From Roseomonas sp. (GTDB lineage: Bacteria; Pseudomonadota; Alphaproteobacteria; Acetobacterales; Acetobacteraceae), in NCBI GenBank assembly GCA_020249865.1, contig JADCEV010000009.1, positions 1 to 53,799 of the forward strand: a stretch of 53,799 bases of DNA, in the 5' to 3' direction. Below the pieces are notes generated by a model, which was given only the letters and a program-made list of their open reading frames with translations, made no database searches and was not told the origin of the DNA. Within the stretch, counting starts at the first letter, position 1. Each line of letters begins with the position of its first letter. Shown one piece after another: positions 7,822-16,452 of the stretch. The translations under genes and the position numbers were made by a program.

Positions 7822-9087
7822 TCAGACGACGATAACGCTTGGGCCCGCCGGCAGAATACCGAAAGGGTCAAAGACCAAAGGCGCGGCGCGCGTGATCGCC
7901 GCCAGATCGAAAGCGCGATGCGGTGTGCCGAGGATGACCGCATCAGGCGGCGCGCCATCCGGCATTGAAAGAGCCACGCTGCGCGGCATGACCGATAAGC
8001 ATTTGGGCGCAGTGCCGATCACCGTATCATACCAGGCAAGCTCAGCCCGCGCGCCGTGCAGGCCGCGTAAAAGCTTGAGCGGTGCTGCGGCGCGCAAATC
8101 CGCGACATCGGGTTTATAGGTCACGCCCGCCACCAGCACGCGCTTGCCCGCCAGATCATCACCAAGTCGCGCGCGGATTTGTCCCATCACGCGCGCCACG
8201 CGCCCGCGATTGCGCACCATGGCCTTCGCCAACAGAACGGATGGGGCGCCCGCGCGCGCTGCCTCCATTTGCAAAAAGGCCGGGTCCACCGGAATGCAAT
8301 GCCCACCCGCGCCAAGCCCTGGCCAGAAGGGCGAAAAGCCGAAGGGTTTGGTCGCCGCTGCCGCCACCACGTCGCGCGTCGGCACACCAAGCGCGGTGAA
8401 AGCGGCGTGGAGTTCATCCATCAGCGCAATATTCACCAGCCGATAGGTATTTTCGAGAAGCTTGGCGCATTCCGCGACCTCGGGGCTTGCCACCACTTCG
8501 ACGCGATCCACCATATGCCGCCAAAAGGCCAAGGCGCGGCGGAGCGAAGCGGGATCGGGTGCGCCCAGCAGGCGCGGAATGCTGCGGCTTGGCGGCGCAT
8601 GCGGCCCTGGGTTTTCGCGTTCAGGCGAAACAGCCAGAAAGACATCCCGCCCGATGCGCCAACCCGCTTCTTCCAGTACCGAACGACAAAGGCCATTGGT
8701 CGCCCCCGGCTGGCAGGTGGAAACCAGACAAACAAGCGCACCCGGCTTCAGCCCGCGCACCACCATGCCAAGCGCTGCGCGCACGGCGATAAGGTCAGGT
8801 CGCCCGCGCGCATCAAGCGGCGTTGGGACACAAATCAGCCAGGTATCGGCGCCGGCAAGCTGAACCGGCTCTGCGCAAGTCCGAAAGCCGCCACGGCCGC
8901 CGGCATGGGCTTTCTCGGCAATCTCGCGCGCCTTGGGCGACGGGTCGAAGCCACATACATCATAGCCAGCGGCAGCAGCGCCCAGCGCCAAGGGCCGGCC
9001 AACATAGCCAAGGCCGAGCACGGCCAATCGCCCGCGGCTGAGGCTTGGCGTGGGGGCAAGGACCGGGTGTATCAGGCTCAGACTCAT
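7822..9087 (-). CDS. UDP-glucose/UDP-ManNAc-type nucleotide-sugar dehydrogenase
   Basis: A 421-residue nucleotide-sugar dehydrogenase. It has the NAD fold GLGYVG (residues 25-30), the CVPTPLD motif, the central ECAKLLENTYRLVNIAL helix with the conserved Lys and Asn, and the catalytic cysteine C264 in GAGGHCIPVDP. A C-terminal substrate domain carries GVTYKPDVADLR. Enzymes of this family oxidise UDP-sugars to uronic acids for capsule, LPS or exopolysaccharide. The DLR ending and HCIPVDP resemble the UDP-N-acetyl-hexosamine dehydrogenase branch (WecC/WbpA), but the substrate is not settled. It stands alone, with no glycosyltransferase next to it. The upstream region holds an AT-rich inverted repeat at 9123-9145. 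Confidence 0.9.
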   Translation of the reverse strand: MSLSLIHPVLAPTPSLSRGRLAVLGLGYVGRPLALGAAAAGYDVCGFDPSPKAREIAEKAHAGGRGGFRTCAEPVQLAGADTWLICVPTPLDARGRPDLIAVRAALGMVVRGLKPGALVCLVSTCQPGATNGLCRSVLEEAGWRIGRDVFLAVSPERENPGPHAPPSRSIPRLLGAPDPASLRRALAFWRHMVDRVEVVASPEVAECAKLLENTYRLVNIALMDELHAAFTALGVPTRDVVAAAATKPFGFSPFWPGLGAGGHCIPVDPAFLQMEAARAGAPSVLLAKAMVRNRGRVARVMGQIRARLGDDLAGKRVLVAGVTYKPDVADLRAAAPLKLLRGLHGARAELAWYDTVIGTAPKCLSVMPRSVALSMPDGAPPDAVILGTPHRAFDLAAITRAAPLVFDPFGILPAGPSVIVV

Positions 9088-9122
9088 AGTCTTATGATTG
9101 CATTACTCTTCAGAAAAACAAC

Positions 9123-9145
9123 CTATGGTTATGTTTTTACCATAG
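9123..9145. promoter_or_regulatory. AT-rich inverted repeat upstream of the UDP-sugar dehydrogenase
   Basis: CTATGGT and ACCATAG form exact 7-bp arms separated by 9 bases. The dyad lies 35 bp upstream of the dehydrogenase start, within a locally AT-rich stretch (about 9088-9145) in an otherwise GC-rich region. The 207-bp gap between this gene and upp therefore has a plausible promoter or operator on the minus strand. TTGTTT on the minus strand next to the dyad could be a -35 element. No protein can be assigned. Confidence 0.45.
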
Positions 9146-9294
9146 CAGCCAGCGCTGCCCCAGATAGGCAAGGCGCCGTCGGCCCCGAGGCCGATGCTAA
9201 ACCCTTGTTTTCAGGGCATCCCAGGCGGGAAAGCCTATTTCCTCCCCGGCGGATTCTCCCCTAAAGCAGCGCTTCCCGCGGGTTGGAGGCAATC

Positions 9295-9948
9295 ATGGCT
9301 GCGCTTTCAGGATCAGATAATGACGGCATGCTGACCGTGGTGGGGCATCCGCTGATCCAAAATCGCCTATCGCAAATGCGCGAAAAATCCTGTCCCGTGC
9401 CGACCTTCCGCGCCCTGCTGCGGGAAATAGCCATGCTGATGGGCGCTGCCGCGCTGGCTGATCTGCCGCTTGAAGCGCGCGAAATTGAAACGCCGCTGGA
9501 ACGCATGGCCGCGCCGAAGCTTGCCGGCATGCCGCCCATCTTCGCCCCGGTGCTGCGCGCGGGCATTGGCTTTTTGGACGGTATGCTGAACCTGCTGCCG
9601 GAAGCGGGTGTGGCGCATATCGGCGTCTATCGCGACCACAAGACGCTGGAGGCGCATGAATACTACTTCAAGGCGCCAGAGGATTTGGCCGAGCGTCTGG
9701 TGATTTTGCTTGATCCCATGCTGGCGACCGGCAATTCAGCCGTCGCCGCGCTGGATCGGCTGAAGGCGCGCGGTGCGACGCGCATTCGCTTCATCTGCCT
9801 ACTCGCCGCGCCTGAGGGGATCCGGCATGTGCGGCAAGCCCACCCCGATGTGCCCATCTGGACCGCGGCGATTGACGAAAAACTGGATGAGAATGGCTAT
9901 ATCCGCCCGGGGCTCGGCGATGCCGGAGATCGCGTCTTCGGCACGTGA
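9295..9948 (+). CDS. upp: Uracil phosphoribosyltransferase
   Basis: A 217-residue uracil phosphoribosyltransferase, which converts uracil and PRPP to UMP in pyrimidine salvage. Visible motifs are [15 protein letters not shown] at the N-terminus, [13 protein letters not shown], the PRPP-binding [16 protein letters not shown] and the uracil-binding C-terminal [16 protein letters not shown]. The ATG at 9295 has GGAGG five bases upstream and is preferred over the in-frame TTG at 9283. It is monocistronic here, with divergent and unrelated neighbours. Proximity to a hydantoinase-type cluster is not by itself evidence of pyrimidine catabolism. Confidence 0.96.
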   Translation: MAALSGSDNDGMLTVVGHPLIQNRLSQMREKSCPVPTFRALLREIAMLMGAAALADLPLEAREIETPLERMAAPKLAGMPPIFAPVLRAGIGFLDGMLNLLPEAGVAHIGVYRDHKTLEAHEYYFKAPEDLAERLVILLDPMLATGNSAVAALDRLKARGATRIRFICLLAAPEGIRHVRQAHPDVPIWTAAIDEKLDENGYIRPGLGDAGDRVFGT

Positions 9949-10200
9949 TGGCGCGATGCAGGCTGGTCTTTCCCGCCCCCCGGCAAGCCCCGCGCGGCAG
10001 GGTTCGCATATTTGGTGGCCCGATTGGCGCGGCTGTTGGGAACAGACCGCAAGTATCGGGGCTCCAGCAGCGCTTCAGGGCATGGGCGCCCAAAGGCCAT
10101 GGCAGCGCGGCTTCAGCAAGACAGCCCCAGGCAAAATCGGTGCGGTTCAAGTTAAATCTTTTGATGTCGCACGGTTTTTCGCGTAGAAAATGGGCGTTTC

Positions 10201-10275
10201 TGGTGCCGGGTGAGGGATTTGAACCCCCGACCTTCTGATTACAAATCAGCTGCACTACCCCTGTGCTAACCCGGC
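10201..10275 (-). tRNA. tRNA-Thr (anticodon TGT)
   Basis: The minus strand folds as a complete cloverleaf. The acceptor stem GCCGGGT pairs with ACCCGGC, followed by A and an encoded CCA. The D stem is GCAC/GTGC, the anticodon loop TTTGTAA gives anticodon TGT reading ACA, and the T arm is GGGGG-TTCAAAT-CCCTC. The last base pair of the anticodon stem (G-A) is mismatched. Without CCA the gene is 10204-10275. The 252-bp stretch from 9949 to 10200 between upp and this tRNA shows no supported gene. Confidence 0.95.
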
Positions 10276-10367
10276 GCGCGGGATTGATGTAGCAGAGTGC
10301 GCTTATTCGGCAACTCGGCCCCGCGCCGAGTCGTGCCTTCTTTTTTCAGGACCCCTTCGACCCCCCG

Positions 10368-11405
10368 ATGCGCCGTATCGAACCTGAATTGACCCGCCCT
10401 GGTGCGCCTGACGGCGGAGGGCGGCGGCCGATAGGCTGGCGCGGCCCGCAGCGGCCAGGCCTGGGGGGGCGCGCTGTGCTGGCCTCGGTGCTCGCGCATC
10501 TGCTCTTTACCATCGTGATTTTTCTGGAAATCGACCCGCGCGCCCCACGCCATGGCGCGCTGGAAATTGTCGAGCAGGGATTTGACATTGTTTTCCAGGG
10601 CTCCCTGGAACCAGGCGCGCCGGTTGCGGTGCCGCCCTCTTCCGCGCCGCCGGCGCCGGCTTCTGTGCCGCCGCCACCGCCAAGCGCCATGATGGTGCCG
10701 CCCCCTCCGGCGCCACCCGCGCCGGAAGCGCCGCGCGCAGCAGAGCCGCCGCCCCCCCAAACGGTGCCGAGCCCGCCAAACCCGCCGCCGCCACCAAGAC
10801 CACTTGTTGAGGCTCCGGCGCCGCCGCCGCCACCACCGCCGCCGCCCCCGCCCGCCCCACCGCAAATGGCGGAAGCGCCACGGCCGGTCACGCCGCCGCC
10901 ACGCCCTGCCCCGGTGCCGCCCCAGCCTGAGACTCCGCAGCGCGCCGAGCCCGAACGCCCCGCCACGGAGCCGCGCCCGCCGCTTGATCTTTCACATTTG
11001 CCGCCGATCAGATTGGGGGAGCAGGGCTATCGGCCGCGTAACCAATTGGATTTCACGCTGCCGCCGGTTGGCAATTTGCAGCTTGGCATTCCCAATCTGC
11101 AGGTACGCGGTGCGGAGGATGCCGATGATTGGCAGCGCGAATTCTATCGCTGGCTGGCGCTTAATCTGCGCTACCCGCGTGATGCCGCGGAACTCGGCGA
11201 ACAGGGGCTGGTTGCCGTGCGCATCTTCACATCACCCGATGGTACGGTGCGGCGCGTTGAACTCCGCACCGCCTCACGTTCCATCACGCTCAATCACTAT
11301 TCGCAATCCGTCTTTCGCGGTGCGAAATTGCCCGCCTTCAAGCGCCCAACGTCAAACGAGATCGAGATTGATCTGCGTATCCATTATCGCCTGATCGGGC
11401 GCTGA
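10368..11405 (+). CDS. TonB-family energy transducer with long polyproline linker
   Basis: A 345-residue TonB-like protein. There is an N-terminal cytoplasmic stretch of about 35 residues, a single membrane anchor (about 36-54, AVLASVLAHLLFTIVIFLE), and a very proline-rich periplasmic linker (about 83-205) with an uninterrupted run of eleven prolines at 152-162. The globular C-terminal TonB domain (about 252-345) carries WLALNLRYPRDAAELGEQG and VRIFTSPDGTVRRVEL. TonB proteins transmit proton-motive force to outer-membrane receptors. No ExbB, ExbD or receptor gene is adjacent. Opposite-strand ORFs over the linker are compositional shadows of the CCG/CCN repeats. Confidence 0.88.
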   Translation: MRRIEPELTRPGAPDGGGRRPIGWRGPQRPGLGGRAVLASVLAHLLFTIVIFLEIDPRAPRHGALEIVEQGFDIVFQGSLEPGAPVAVPPSSAPPAPASVPPPPPSAMMVPPPPAPPAPEAPRAAEPPPPQTVPSPPNPPPPPRPLVEAPAPPPPPPPPPPPAPPQMAEAPRPVTPPPRPAPVPPQPETPQRAEPERPATEPRPPLDLSHLPPIRLGEQGYRPRNQLDFTLPPVGNLQLGIPNLQVRGAEDADDWQREFYRWLALNLRYPRDAAELGEQGLVAVRIFTSPDGTVRRVELRTASRSITLNHYSQSVFRGAKLPAFKRPTSNEIEIDLRIHYRLIGR

Positions 11406-11633
11406 TCAGGCGTGGCCGACCTGGCCAAAGCTGTCATCATGCGTGGTGCGCACCAGCGCGGCAAAAAGCCGGAGAGCGTCAGGGCCGCCGCGATCGCGCA
11501 ATGCGCCATCTTCCATTTCAGCGGCAAGCAGTTCGGCGTGTTCGGCCAGCGTATCGGCGGCGCGGCGCATGGCTTCGCGGGAAAGCACAAGCTGCACTTC
11601 GTCGGGAAGCATTTTCCAATCGGCGGTCTGCAT
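11406..11633 (-). CDS. Small hypothetical protein, 75 aa
   Basis: A 75-residue ORF beginning MQTADWKMLPDEVQLVLSRE, with a helical, Glu/Ala-rich middle and ending SFGQVGHA. No family is recognised. The stop abuts the convergent TonB gene with no spacer. The ATG at 11633 is chosen, but the upstream frame stays open to a TTG at 11720 and no strong ribosome-binding site favours either. The AT-rich stretch around 11690-11770 could carry its promoter. The heptad-like RRAADTLAEHAELLAAEME suggests an amphipathic helix. Confidence is limited by small size. Confidence 0.5.
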   Translation of the reverse strand: MQTADWKMLPDEVQLVLSREAMRRAADTLAEHAELLAAEMEDGALRDRGGPDALRLFAALVRTTHDDSFGQVGHA

Positions 11634-11810
11634 GGTTTTGGTCCATTCACACAGCCGTTTTGGCACGTTCAGGGCGTGGTCAACGCCATGAGACTCTTGT
11701 AACAGCGGAAAAGTTAACAAGAAGTAAGCGAAAGGGTAAATATCGGAAATTTATTTGCGATTAATTGACACATTGGGCGCGGCGCCCAGCGACCGCGCCC
11801 CGATGAATTA

Positions 11811-12578
11811 TCAGGTAAAGCTCAAGGCAACCTTACCAAGCGTGTCGAATTCGACCAGCACATCACAAGGGCCATCAAGCCAAATGGGCGGCGTGACCGA
11901 ACCGAGGAACACCACCTGCCCGGCGCGCAGCCCGCCAAATTCACGCGCGCAATCGGAACCGGCAAGCCAGGCCAAAGCCTCCATCGGGTGGCCCAATAAA
12001 TCAGCGCCGACCCCTTCGCCCCTTACGGTCCCTGCCACGGTCATACGCCCGCGAGTCGCGCCAAGATCAAGCGCGCGCCAATTCGGCGTGGGGGCACCAA
12101 GCACGCCCGCAGCATGAAACACCTGATCCGCAATCAGGCTTGGCGTGCCAAGCGCGGCCAAATCGCCGTAGCGTTTTTCGACAATCTCAATCGCCGGAAA
12201 CACCTCGGCCACCGCGGCGGCGACGCTTTCACGCGTATGCGGGCCATGGGGCAGGTCCTGCCCCAACCTGAGGCCCACTTCGCATTCGACGCCGGGGTTG
12301 AGGAAATCCGCGAACCGAACCGCTGCCGGCGTATTGCGCAGCCCTTCCTTCGGCACGAAGCCGCCGGCGGGGCCGGTCAGGCCGAGGATATTCTGCATTT
12401 GTTTCGTGGTGGCGCCGATTTTGAAACCAGCCGGCGGCACGGCGCCAAGCTTGGTGGCTACCTGGTATTGCAGCCTATAGCCTTCTGCCGGTGTCGCCGG
12501 GGCAGCGGCCCCCAAAGGCGCCAGAATCTGCTTCGCGCGGCGTGTGGCGAGGATGTGTTCGGCGGTGTCCTGGCTCAT
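11811..12578 (-). CDS. 2-keto-4-pentenoate hydratase/fumarylacetoacetase-fold protein
   Basis: A 255-residue protein of the FAH superfamily in the 2-keto-4-pentenoate hydratase (MhpD-like) branch. Motifs include GFKIGATTKQMQNILGL, VECEVGLRLGQDLP with the metal-binding acidic pair, FPAIEIVEKRY and the C-terminal RAGQVVFLGSVTPPIWL. The branch hydrates or decarboxylates 2-oxo acids from aromatic meta-cleavage, but no meta-cleavage dioxygenase is adjacent, so the substrate is open. The ATG at 12578 follows GGGAGG. A longer frame extends upstream into the creatininase-family gene and is rejected. It is the last gene of a three-gene minus-strand run. Confidence 0.88.
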   Translation of the reverse strand: MSQDTAEHILATRRAKQILAPLGAAAPATPAEGYRLQYQVATKLGAVPPAGFKIGATTKQMQNILGLTGPAGGFVPKEGLRNTPAAVRFADFLNPGVECEVGLRLGQDLPHGPHTRESVAAAVAEVFPAIEIVEKRYGDLAALGTPSLIADQVFHAAGVLGAPTPNWRALDLGATRGRMTVAGTVRGEGVGADLLGHPMEALAWLAGSDCAREFGGLRAGQVVFLGSVTPPIWLDGPCDVLVEFDTLGKVALSFT

Positions 12579-12600
12579 GTGAAGCCTCCCATTTTTTTGA

Positions 12601-13398
12601 TCAGCGCGGCCCCTGGGCGCGGCCTGGGGTCCATACCGCGTCAGGCTTGGCCCAAAGCGACGCATCGCGCAATTCCCGCGCGAGCCCTGCTGCCATGGCT
12701 TCGAAAATCGCCTTGCCCTTTTCTGGCGTGGCCGCACGGGCATCGCCCTTCACGCCGGTCACGGGCGCGCGCTCAGAGAATGACCAAAAGCGCGTCACCG
12801 CAAGCGCAGAGGTATCGAAATTGCCCGGCGAGACGGAATTGGCAAGCTGGTCCATCCGTACCTGGGAAGGATCAAGATGCAGCCAAAGGCTGGTTTCACC
12901 TTCGCATGCGTGCTGGATGCCAGGCTGCGCGGTAAGCGCTGCGGCAATTTCCTTGGGTGCGACGCGCGTGATGGAGGTGGTCAGCACCGGCACGCCAAAC
13001 TCATGCGCCATTTCGCGTGATGCGACCGCCAGGGGTTCGATGTTTCCGCCATGGGAATTGAACAGCATCAGCCGCGAAAACCCATCCGCCAGCAAGGACC
13101 GCATCACGCAGCGCAGCACGCCCGCAAAGGTCGCGTAATCCAGGCTGATCGTGCCGCCAAAGGGGAAGTGATGCTCCGACAGGCCCATCCACATGGGCGG
13201 CAGCACCACGGCGGGCAGATCGGCGCATAACTCAGCGGCGCGAATGGCGACCGAATGGCCGATGAAACTATCCGTCCATACCGGCAAATGCGGGCCGTGC
13301 TGTTCCAGCGCGGCCACGGGCAGGATCACCACGGCATTGCGTTCCGCGAGCGCGCGCAATTCCGGCGCTGTCATGCGTTCCCATCGGGTTTCGGTCAT
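12601..13398 (-). CDS. Creatininase-family amidohydrolase
   Basis: A 265-residue protein of the creatininase/MftE metal-dependent amidohydrolase family. It has the metal motif LEQHGPHLPVWTD (E32, H34, D43), SEHHFPFGGTISL, and FNSHGGN with H116. The position of the second Glu in true creatininases (NxHxE) is Gly here, as in the wider NGHGGN branch, so creatinine itself is not assumed. These are cytoplasmic enzymes that cleave cyclic amides, formamides or peptides. The ATG at 13398 follows GGAAGGGG and lies 4 bp from the stop of the AhpD-like gene, which implies co-transcription. Confidence 0.88.
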   Translation of the reverse strand: MTETRWERMTAPELRALAERNAVVILPVAALEQHGPHLPVWTDSFIGHSVAIRAAELCADLPAVVLPPMWMGLSEHHFPFGGTISLDYATFAGVLRCVMRSLLADGFSRLMLFNSHGGNIEPLAVASREMAHEFGVPVLTTSITRVAPKEIAAALTAQPGIQHACEGETSLWLHLDPSQVRMDQLANSVSPGNFDTSALAVTRFWSFSERAPVTGVKGDARAATPEKGKAIFEAMAAGLARELRDASLWAKPDAVWTPGRAQGPR

Positions 13399-13402
13399 GG
13401 GT

Positions 13403-13975
13403 TCAGCCCCTTCCCATGGCATAGAATTCGTCATTCGGGCGGAGATTGGTCACATTCGCCAGGCGGTTGGACATGCCGAAGAAGGCAGCGATGGCGGCGA
13501 TGTCCCAAATGGCCTCATCATCGAAACCCGCTGCGCGCAGCGCTTCGTGATCCGCATCATTCACTTCATTGGCGCGGTCAGTCACTTTAAGCGCAAATTC
13601 CAGCATGGCCTTCTGTTTCGCTGAGATATCGGCCTTGCGCCAATTGGCGGCGATCTGGTCCGCGATCAGGGCATTCTTGGCGCGGATACGCAGAATGGCG
13701 CCATGCGCCACCACGCAATATTGGCATTGATTGCGCGATGACACCGCGACCACGATCATCTCACGCTCCGCCTTGGAAAGCCCCTCGGCCTTGTCCATCA
13801 GCGTATCGTGATAGGCCATGAAGGCGCGGAATTCCGCCGGGCGATGCGCCAGCATCAGAAAGACATTCGGAATAAAGCCCGATTTTTCCTGCACTGTCAG
13901 GATGCGCGCGCGGATATCTTCCGGCAGGGCGGCGATATCGGGGATGGGGGTACGGGCGATGGGGGGCTTGGTCAT
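13403..13975 (-). CDS. AhpD-like/carboxymuconolactone decarboxylase-fold peroxidase-related protein
   Basis: A 190-residue protein of the AhpD/CMD fold, resembling the uncharacterised peroxidase-related enzymes. The redox signature is CQYCVVAHG, with C84, C87 and H91 arranged as in AhpD. The N-terminal IPNVFLMLAHRPAEFRAFMAYHDTLM is typical of the subgroup. AhpD-type proteins reduce peroxiredoxin partners, but no ahpC is nearby. It is first in the minus-strand run with the creatininase-like and hydratase-like genes. A protective role for that pathway is inference. The 254-bp upstream gap (13976-14229) shows no supported gene, only a weak AAGCGG/CCGCTT stem. Confidence 0.87.
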   Translation of the reverse strand: MTKPPIARTPIPDIAALPEDIRARILTVQEKSGFIPNVFLMLAHRPAEFRAFMAYHDTLMDKAEGLSKAEREMIVVAVSSRNQCQYCVVAHGAILRIRAKNALIADQIAANWRKADISAKQKAMLEFALKVTDRANEVNDADHEALRAAGFDDEAIWDIAAIAAFFGMSNRLANVTNLRPNDEFYAMGRG

Positions 13976-14229
13976 TTCGGGCCTATCCTTGCAGCCCCTG
14001 GAAGGGATGCTTCAAGCTGCATGCCCCATCGCCAGCGAATTCCAGCGGCGGGCCAATCATTGAAGGACAAGAGTAAGTGAGCATGTCCTGCACCCGTCAA
14101 GCCCTGAGGTGTTTGGCCCAATGAGGTTCGGCCAAGCGGAAGGCCGCTTGTCGCCTGGGGCGCTTCGATGATAGCGCTGATCCCAATCATTTCATTCCTG
14201 ACGAAAAGCCCGCGGAACCCCTTCAGCCC

Positions 14230-15198
14230 ATGACCCTTTCGGGATTTGTGTGCCTAGAAACGGATGGCCCCCTGCCGATTTTTCTCGGCAAAGCTGGGCA
14301 GGAAGTGGCATCGGCCAGACAGCAAAGGATATTGCTGATTGGTGGCTGCGGTTATGTCGGATCCTATTTGTTTCAACGCCTTCTTGCCCATGGTTACGGG
14401 GTCAGCGTTTGCGACAAGCTGACCCGTGGCAATCCCCTGGCGCTGCCGATCAAGGCGCTTGATTACAATGATCTGACGCCGGAGAGCCTGGCACCATTCG
14501 ATGCCGTGTTGTGGTTTGCCGGCCATTCCAGCGTTGGCCAATCCATCACCGATCCGCAGGGCGCGATCGCCAATAACTGCCTCAATCTTTTTTCCTTGGC
14601 GAAAAAACTGCCGACCAAGACCAGGCTGATCTATGCCTCAACGGCAAGCCTTTATCCGTTGGATGACGCCGGCGCCCCGATCAGCGAGGCGTCCCTGATA
14701 CGCATACCCGCGCAGAATGCCTATGATATTTCGAAATTCGCCTTTGATTATCTTGCTGAACATTTTCTTGACCGCTTCCATGGCCTTCGGATGGGTACCG
14801 TTTCCGGCCATAGCCCCAATCTGCGCCCGGAATTGATCTTCAATGCGATGAACCTTTCTGCCTTCAAGACCGGCACGGTGCGGGTGAAGAATGCCGCTGC
14901 CTTTCGGACCATCCTGTTCTTGAGCGATCTTTGGACACTGGTTGACCATTTGATGCGCCATGATGCGCCAAGCGGCCTTTACAATGCGGGCAGCATCACC
15001 GCTTCCATCGGTGAATTCGGCCAACAGATCGCCAAAGCCTGGGGCGCTGCCGTGATTGACGAGGGGGAGAGCCCCACCTATTCCTTCAAGCTTGATTGCA
15101 GCAAGGCCGAGGCGCTTTGTGGCCCAATGCGGGGGAGCGAGGCGCTTTTGGCTGAATGCCGCGCTTTCATTGCGGCGCAAGGATTGGACAGGCCGTAA
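14230..15198 (+). CDS. NAD-dependent epimerase/dehydratase (extended SDR) for sugar
   Basis: A 322-residue extended short-chain dehydrogenase. The dinucleotide motif is LLIGGCGYVGSY (about residues 35-46), there is a catalytic YDISK (Y165, K169) and an upstream Ser/Thr-rich YASTASLY strand. Such proteins epimerise, dehydrate or reduce nucleotide sugars. The stop codon abuts the ATG of the methyltransferase gene, so the three genes 14230-17262 form one operon for a modified sugar in a surface glycan. The true start is uncertain: the first ATG lacks a clear ribosome-binding site and gives about 30 residues before the Rossmann strand, so an internal GTG could be used. Confidence 0.85.
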   Translation: MTLSGFVCLETDGPLPIFLGKAGQEVASARQQRILLIGGCGYVGSYLFQRLLAHGYGVSVCDKLTRGNPLALPIKALDYNDLTPESLAPFDAVLWFAGHSSVGQSITDPQGAIANNCLNLFSLAKKLPTKTRLIYASTASLYPLDDAGAPISEASLIRIPAQNAYDISKFAFDYLAEHFLDRFHGLRMGTVSGHSPNLRPELIFNAMNLSAFKTGTVRVKNAAAFRTILFLSDLWTLVDHLMRHDAPSGLYNAGSITASIGEFGQQIAKAWGAAVIDEGESPTYSFKLDCSKAEALCGPMRGSEALLAECRAFIAAQGLDRP

Positions 15199-16452
15199 AT
15201 GACCCACCGATTTCTGACCGAATGCCTTTGTTGTGCTTCGTCAGATTTGCGCTGCGTTATTGATCTTGGCGTCCAGCCCCCTGCCAATAGCTATACATCG
15301 TCACCGCGAGAAGAATTGGCGCGCTACCCGCTGGGCCTGAACCTCTGTGCTTCCTGCTGGCATGCACAATTGACCTTTTGCGTGGATCGCCGCGCGATCT
15401 TCGATCATTACGCATATGTCAGCGGCACTTCCGGCACGCTTGATCGTTTCTTTCGCTGGTTCGGTGAAAGGCTTTCCGAATGCTATCCCAGCCAGTCAAG
15501 AGTGCTCGAGCTTGCTGCGAATGATGGATCGCTGCTCACGCATCTGAAGTCTCGGCATTTTGAAGTTGCGGGGGTGGATCCGGCGCGCAATATCGTTGAT
15601 CCGGCCAAGGCGCGCGGGCTGCCGATTACCTGCGGCTATTGGCCCGATGTTCAACATGAGGTTGAGGGGAAATTCGACGTCATCATTTGCATGAATGTGG
15701 TCGCCCATGTGGATGATCCGCTCAGCTTCGTCGCGGCATGCCGGGGGCGGCTCAATCCGGGTGGCGTGCTGATCATTCAGCCGTCACAGGCGCGCATGTT
15801 CGAAAACGGTGAATTCGATACGATTTATCACGAGCATATTTCCTTCTTCAATATGCGGTCCATGGCGAAGCTTGCGGAGAATGCGGGGCTCCATCTTTAC
15901 GGTGCAGCACTGGTTGCCGTGCATGGCGATAGCCCTGTCTATTTCCTGGGGCTGCCGGATAGCCCGCCGCCCGTCGAAAGGTTGATTGCTGCCTTCAGCG
16001 CGGGAGAATTCGGCATTCGCGAAAACCTTCCACGATACGAAGAAAAGATCGGGCTTTACGAGGCGCAAACCTATGTGCGTTTCGAACGCAAGGCCAAAGA
16101 AGTGCTGCATGACCTGGTGAAGACGGTCGAGGATTTTCGTGCCCAGGGTCACAAGATCGCCTTTGTTGGCGCAGCGGCCAAGGCGCTTACCGTCATCAAT
16201 GCCTGTGGCGTTAGGCCGGATCATTTCCTGGATGAGGCGCCGATGAAGATCGGGAAATACGCGCCAGGTATCGGCACGCTGATTGAACGCCTTGATACCG
16301 CGAAGTCCTTCACCGAACCGACGCTATTTGTCATCACTGCCTGGAATTTCAGGAAGGAACTGAAGGGCAAGCTGCTGGCTTACGGCGTGCCGGCGGGCTC
16401 GGCCTTCTATTCCTATTTTCCGCAGGCCGAATTGACCCGGGCAGAGGCTTGA
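15199..16452 (+). CDS. Three-domain sugar C-methyltransferase-like SAM enzyme
   Basis: A 417-residue methyltransferase with the architecture of TylC3/NovU-type sugar C-methyltransferases. An N-terminal zinc motif has C9, C12, C50 and C53, the central SAM fold has VLELAANDGSLL (about 102-113), the family hallmark YHEHISFF lies at 210-217, and a C-terminal Rossmann-like domain carries FVGAAAKALT. Known members methylate keto-deoxysugars at carbon. It begins immediately after the stop of the epimerase gene and ends immediately before the glycosyltransferase ATG. The operon therefore probably makes and attaches a branched or C-methylated sugar, or methylates a related acceptor (inference). Confidence 0.88.
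   Translation: MTHRFLTECLCCASSDLRCVIDLGVQPPANSYTSSPREELARYPLGLNLCASCWHAQLTFCVDRRAIFDHYAYVSGTSGTLDRFFRWFGERLSECYPSQSRVLELAANDGSLLTHLKSRHFEVAGVDPARNIVDPAKARGLPITCGYWPDVQHEVEGKFDVIICMNVVAHVDDPLSFVAACRGRLNPGGVLIIQPSQARMFENGEFDTIYHEHISFFNMRSMAKLAENAGLHLYGAALVAVHGDSPVYFLGLPDSPPPVERLIAAFSAGEFGIRENLPRYEEKIGLYEAQTYVRFERKAKEVLHDLVKTVEDFRAQGHKIAFVGAAAKALTVINACGVRPDHFLDEAPMKIGKYAPGIGTLIERLDTAKSFTEPTLFVITAWNFRKELKGKLLAYGVPAGSAFYSYFPQAELTRAEA

Noticed and set aside
8179-9264. 361-aa plus-strand ORF over the UDP-sugar dehydrogenase
   Set aside because: Shadow of a clear nucleotide-sugar dehydrogenase. No ribosome-binding site or motif supports it.
9949-10200. Possible small gene between upp and tRNA-Thr
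   Set aside because: Open frames there cross into upp or the tRNA and have no ribosome-binding site or recognisable product.
10266-10966. Opposite-strand ORFs of about 200 aa over the TonB gene, rich in Arg/Trp or Gly
   Set aside because: They are the antisense reading of the CCG/CCN proline linker and have no domain. The TonB frame has a membrane anchor and C-terminal domain.
13976-14229. Possible gene or riboswitch in the 254-bp gap before the sugar operon
   Set aside because: Only a 6-bp stem and weak frames without start signals were seen; no conserved riboswitch core recognised.
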